A DNA stretch of 34,036 nucleotides, taken from the IMG/VR virus record IMGVR_UViG_3300035145_002906, positions 1-34,036 of that record; one strand, written 5' to 3'. The notes beneath the pieces are model-generated. The model made no database searches, was not told where the DNA came from, and worked only from the letters and a program-made list of their open reading frames with translations. Both the position numbers and the translations under genes were made by a program. Numbering within the stretch: position 1 is the first letter of the stretch; every line of letters starts with the position of its first letter. The DNA comes from a virus. Below, piece after piece: positions 33,428 to 34,036 of this stretch.

Positions 33428-33595
33428 TTATTCTACACCAAGGTCGTATTCCTCGTCAAGCTTCCTCTGAACATCAAAAAGAACCTCCTCGTACTCGCCC
33501 GCCTCATATTCATCAGCGTTCTCTATGGCGATTTCTAAGGCGTTCAACATGACATCCATCTCATGCTCTGATAAGTCTAGATGAATATTTTCCAT
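33428..33595 (-). CDS. Small acidic hypothetical protein, 55 aa
   Basis: The start is the ATG at 33593-33595, giving MENIHLDLSEHEMDVMLNAL. A longer form would need a TTG at 33625 and add only 10 residues. The protein is strongly acidic and helical (ENADEYEAGEYEEVLFDVQRK), with no recognisable family. It heads the run of small genes that contains glutaredoxin, and no promoter motif is clear before it. A perfect 11-base palindrome (33600-33610) lies 4 bases upstream of the ATG and could be an operator or chance. Confidence 0.65.
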   Translation of the reverse strand: MENIHLDLSEHEMDVMLNALEIAIENADEYEAGEYEEVLFDVQRKLDEEYDLGVE

Positions 33596-33777
33596 AATTG
33601 TTTCGGAAACTATCGTATATAGCAATCGGGGTTTTTTGGAGAATTTTTTTGGGGGAAAATTTTTTATATGAAAGAGATTCTCTCGGGCGTTTGGGAACCT
33701 TTGTAGGTTAGGGTAGTTTGGGTTTTTTGGATTAAGGGCGCAACGCCCCCAACCCGCCTAAGGGCGGGGGGACTGTG
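33596..33777. other. Gene-free stretch with homopolymers and hairpins
   Basis: About 180 bases between the HicA-like gene and the 55-residue gene have no supported reading frame. They hold runs of T, A and G (33630-33665), a palindrome at 33600-33610, an 11-base palindrome at 33673-33683 and two GC-rich hairpins at 33736-33768. The base composition changes across this stretch, from AT-rich on the phage side to GC-rich on the right. It is the longest gap in the window. Confidence 0.7.
33736..33768 (-). terminator. Two adjacent GC-rich hairpins, possible terminator
   Basis: Hairpin A (33736-33748) pairs GGGCG with CGCCC around a 3-base loop. Hairpin B (33753-33768) pairs CCCGCC with GGCGGG around a 4-base loop. 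They start 10 bases after the stop of the HicA-like gene. A run of T does not follow either hairpin on either strand, so a standard Rho-independent terminator is not proven. Confidence 0.35.
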
Positions 33778-34002
33778 CTATGCTGCCACTGCTCGCCTGA
33801 TGTCGCGTCGGATGTTTCGCAGTGCCCTGTGGTCTGATGCTGTCTTGCTAGTGGTGACGATTGCCCCGCTAGCGTGTTGCCAGATTAGGTGCTTGCCAGA
33901 CTGACGCCTAAGGGTGAAGTGTGCTTCCCTCATCAGAGGGGTGACCTGATCGCGTGCCATATCACTCAAACGTGGGGATCTTGTCCAGTGCTTCCTGAGC
34001 AT
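33778..34002 (-). CDS. HicA-like small protein, 74 aa
   Basis: The C-terminal 55 residues follow the plan of HicA-type mRNA interferases: a helix (PLMREAHF), strand TLRRQSGKHLIWQHASG with His37 where HicA has its catalytic 'GSHhif' His, strand AIVTTSKTASDHRAL and a basic helix (RNIRRDIRRAVA). HicA toxins cleave translated mRNA. Phages also carry HicA-like orphans whose role is unknown, and no HicB antitoxin is visible here. The start is uncertain: ATG at 34002, a shorter ATG at 33960 (60 residues, close to the HicA domain), or TTG at 34026. I used the longest ATG. The DNA is clearly GC-richer than the rest of the window (70 of 120 bases in 33781-33900), so this gene may have been acquired, or may belong to another sequence joined here. 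Confidence 0.6.
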   Translation of the reverse strand: MLRKHWTRSPRLSDMARDQVTPLMREAHFTLRRQSGKHLIWQHASGAIVTTSKTASDHRALRNIRRDIRRAVAA

Positions 34003-34036
34003 AGCAGCGGGAGTGGATTGCTGCAATGGTCACAGC

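Noticed and set aside
33596-33625. TTG start extending the 55-residue gene by 10 residues
   Set aside because: The internal ATG at 33593-33595 gives a cleaner N-terminus, and no ribosome binding site favours the TTG.
1-34036. tRNA genes, integrase, transposase or attachment sites
   Set aside because: No cloverleaf-like sequence ending in a T-arm, no recombinase motif and no flanking direct repeats were found on reading. The gene density leaves almost no room for them.

Overview
The window is a stretch of a T4-like myovirus genome, most likely a marine cyanophage (Synechococcus or Prochlorococcus type). The evidence is the run of baseplate genes gp25, gp6, a gp7-like giant and gp8, which are followed by very large DUF4815-type and fibre proteins built from modules familiar in cyanomyoviruses. 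A small glutaredoxin, a PAAR spike-tip protein and two 2OG-Fe(II) oxygenases sit nearby. The sequence is AT-rich (42 of 120 bases are G or C in two lines counted by hand inside the giant gene). Every supported gene is on the minus strand, so the transcriptional order runs from high to low coordinates. Host and exact phage are inferred, not proven.

Layout in transcription order. (1) 33778-34002: a small HicA-like gene in markedly GC-richer DNA (70 of 120 bases counted), followed by about 180 bases without a gene that hold two GC-rich hairpins and homopolymer tracts. (2) 32614-33595: five tightly packed small genes, including a glutaredoxin. (3) 26881-32617: an unknown 336-residue protein, a PAAR tip protein and a 1474-residue Ig-like and glycine-rich adhesin, coupled by 1-4 base overlaps. 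(4) 24805-26842: an accessory cassette that appears to have its own sigma-70-like promoter. It encodes two tiny proteins, two related 2OG-Fe(II) oxygenases, an unknown 164-residue protein and a 44-residue protein. (5) 11607-24771: gp25, gp6 and a 3634-residue gp7-like protein, behind a T4-type late promoter (TATAAATA). (6) 204-11563: gp8 behind a second TATAAATA, a 2526-residue DUF4815-type protein, a 67-residue coiled-coil protein and a 659-residue fibre-like protein. (7) 1-189: the start of another fibre protein, cut by the window edge.

The genes work together mainly as a baseplate and host-contact module. gp25, gp6, gp7-like and gp8 would form the wedges, PAAR would cap the central spike, and the glycine-rich, DUF4815-type and fibre proteins would form the periphery or adhesins. 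The most unusual points are an alpha/beta-hydrolase-like domain with a GHSQGG nucleophile elbow inside the giant baseplate protein, apparently lacking the usual downstream Asp and His; a set of repeat modules shared between neighbouring baseplate genes; a triple glycine-rich adhesin; and the separately promoted oxygenase cassette inside the structural block. No tRNA, CRISPR array, integrase or insertion sequence was seen. No stretch of more than about 300 bases lacks a gene.
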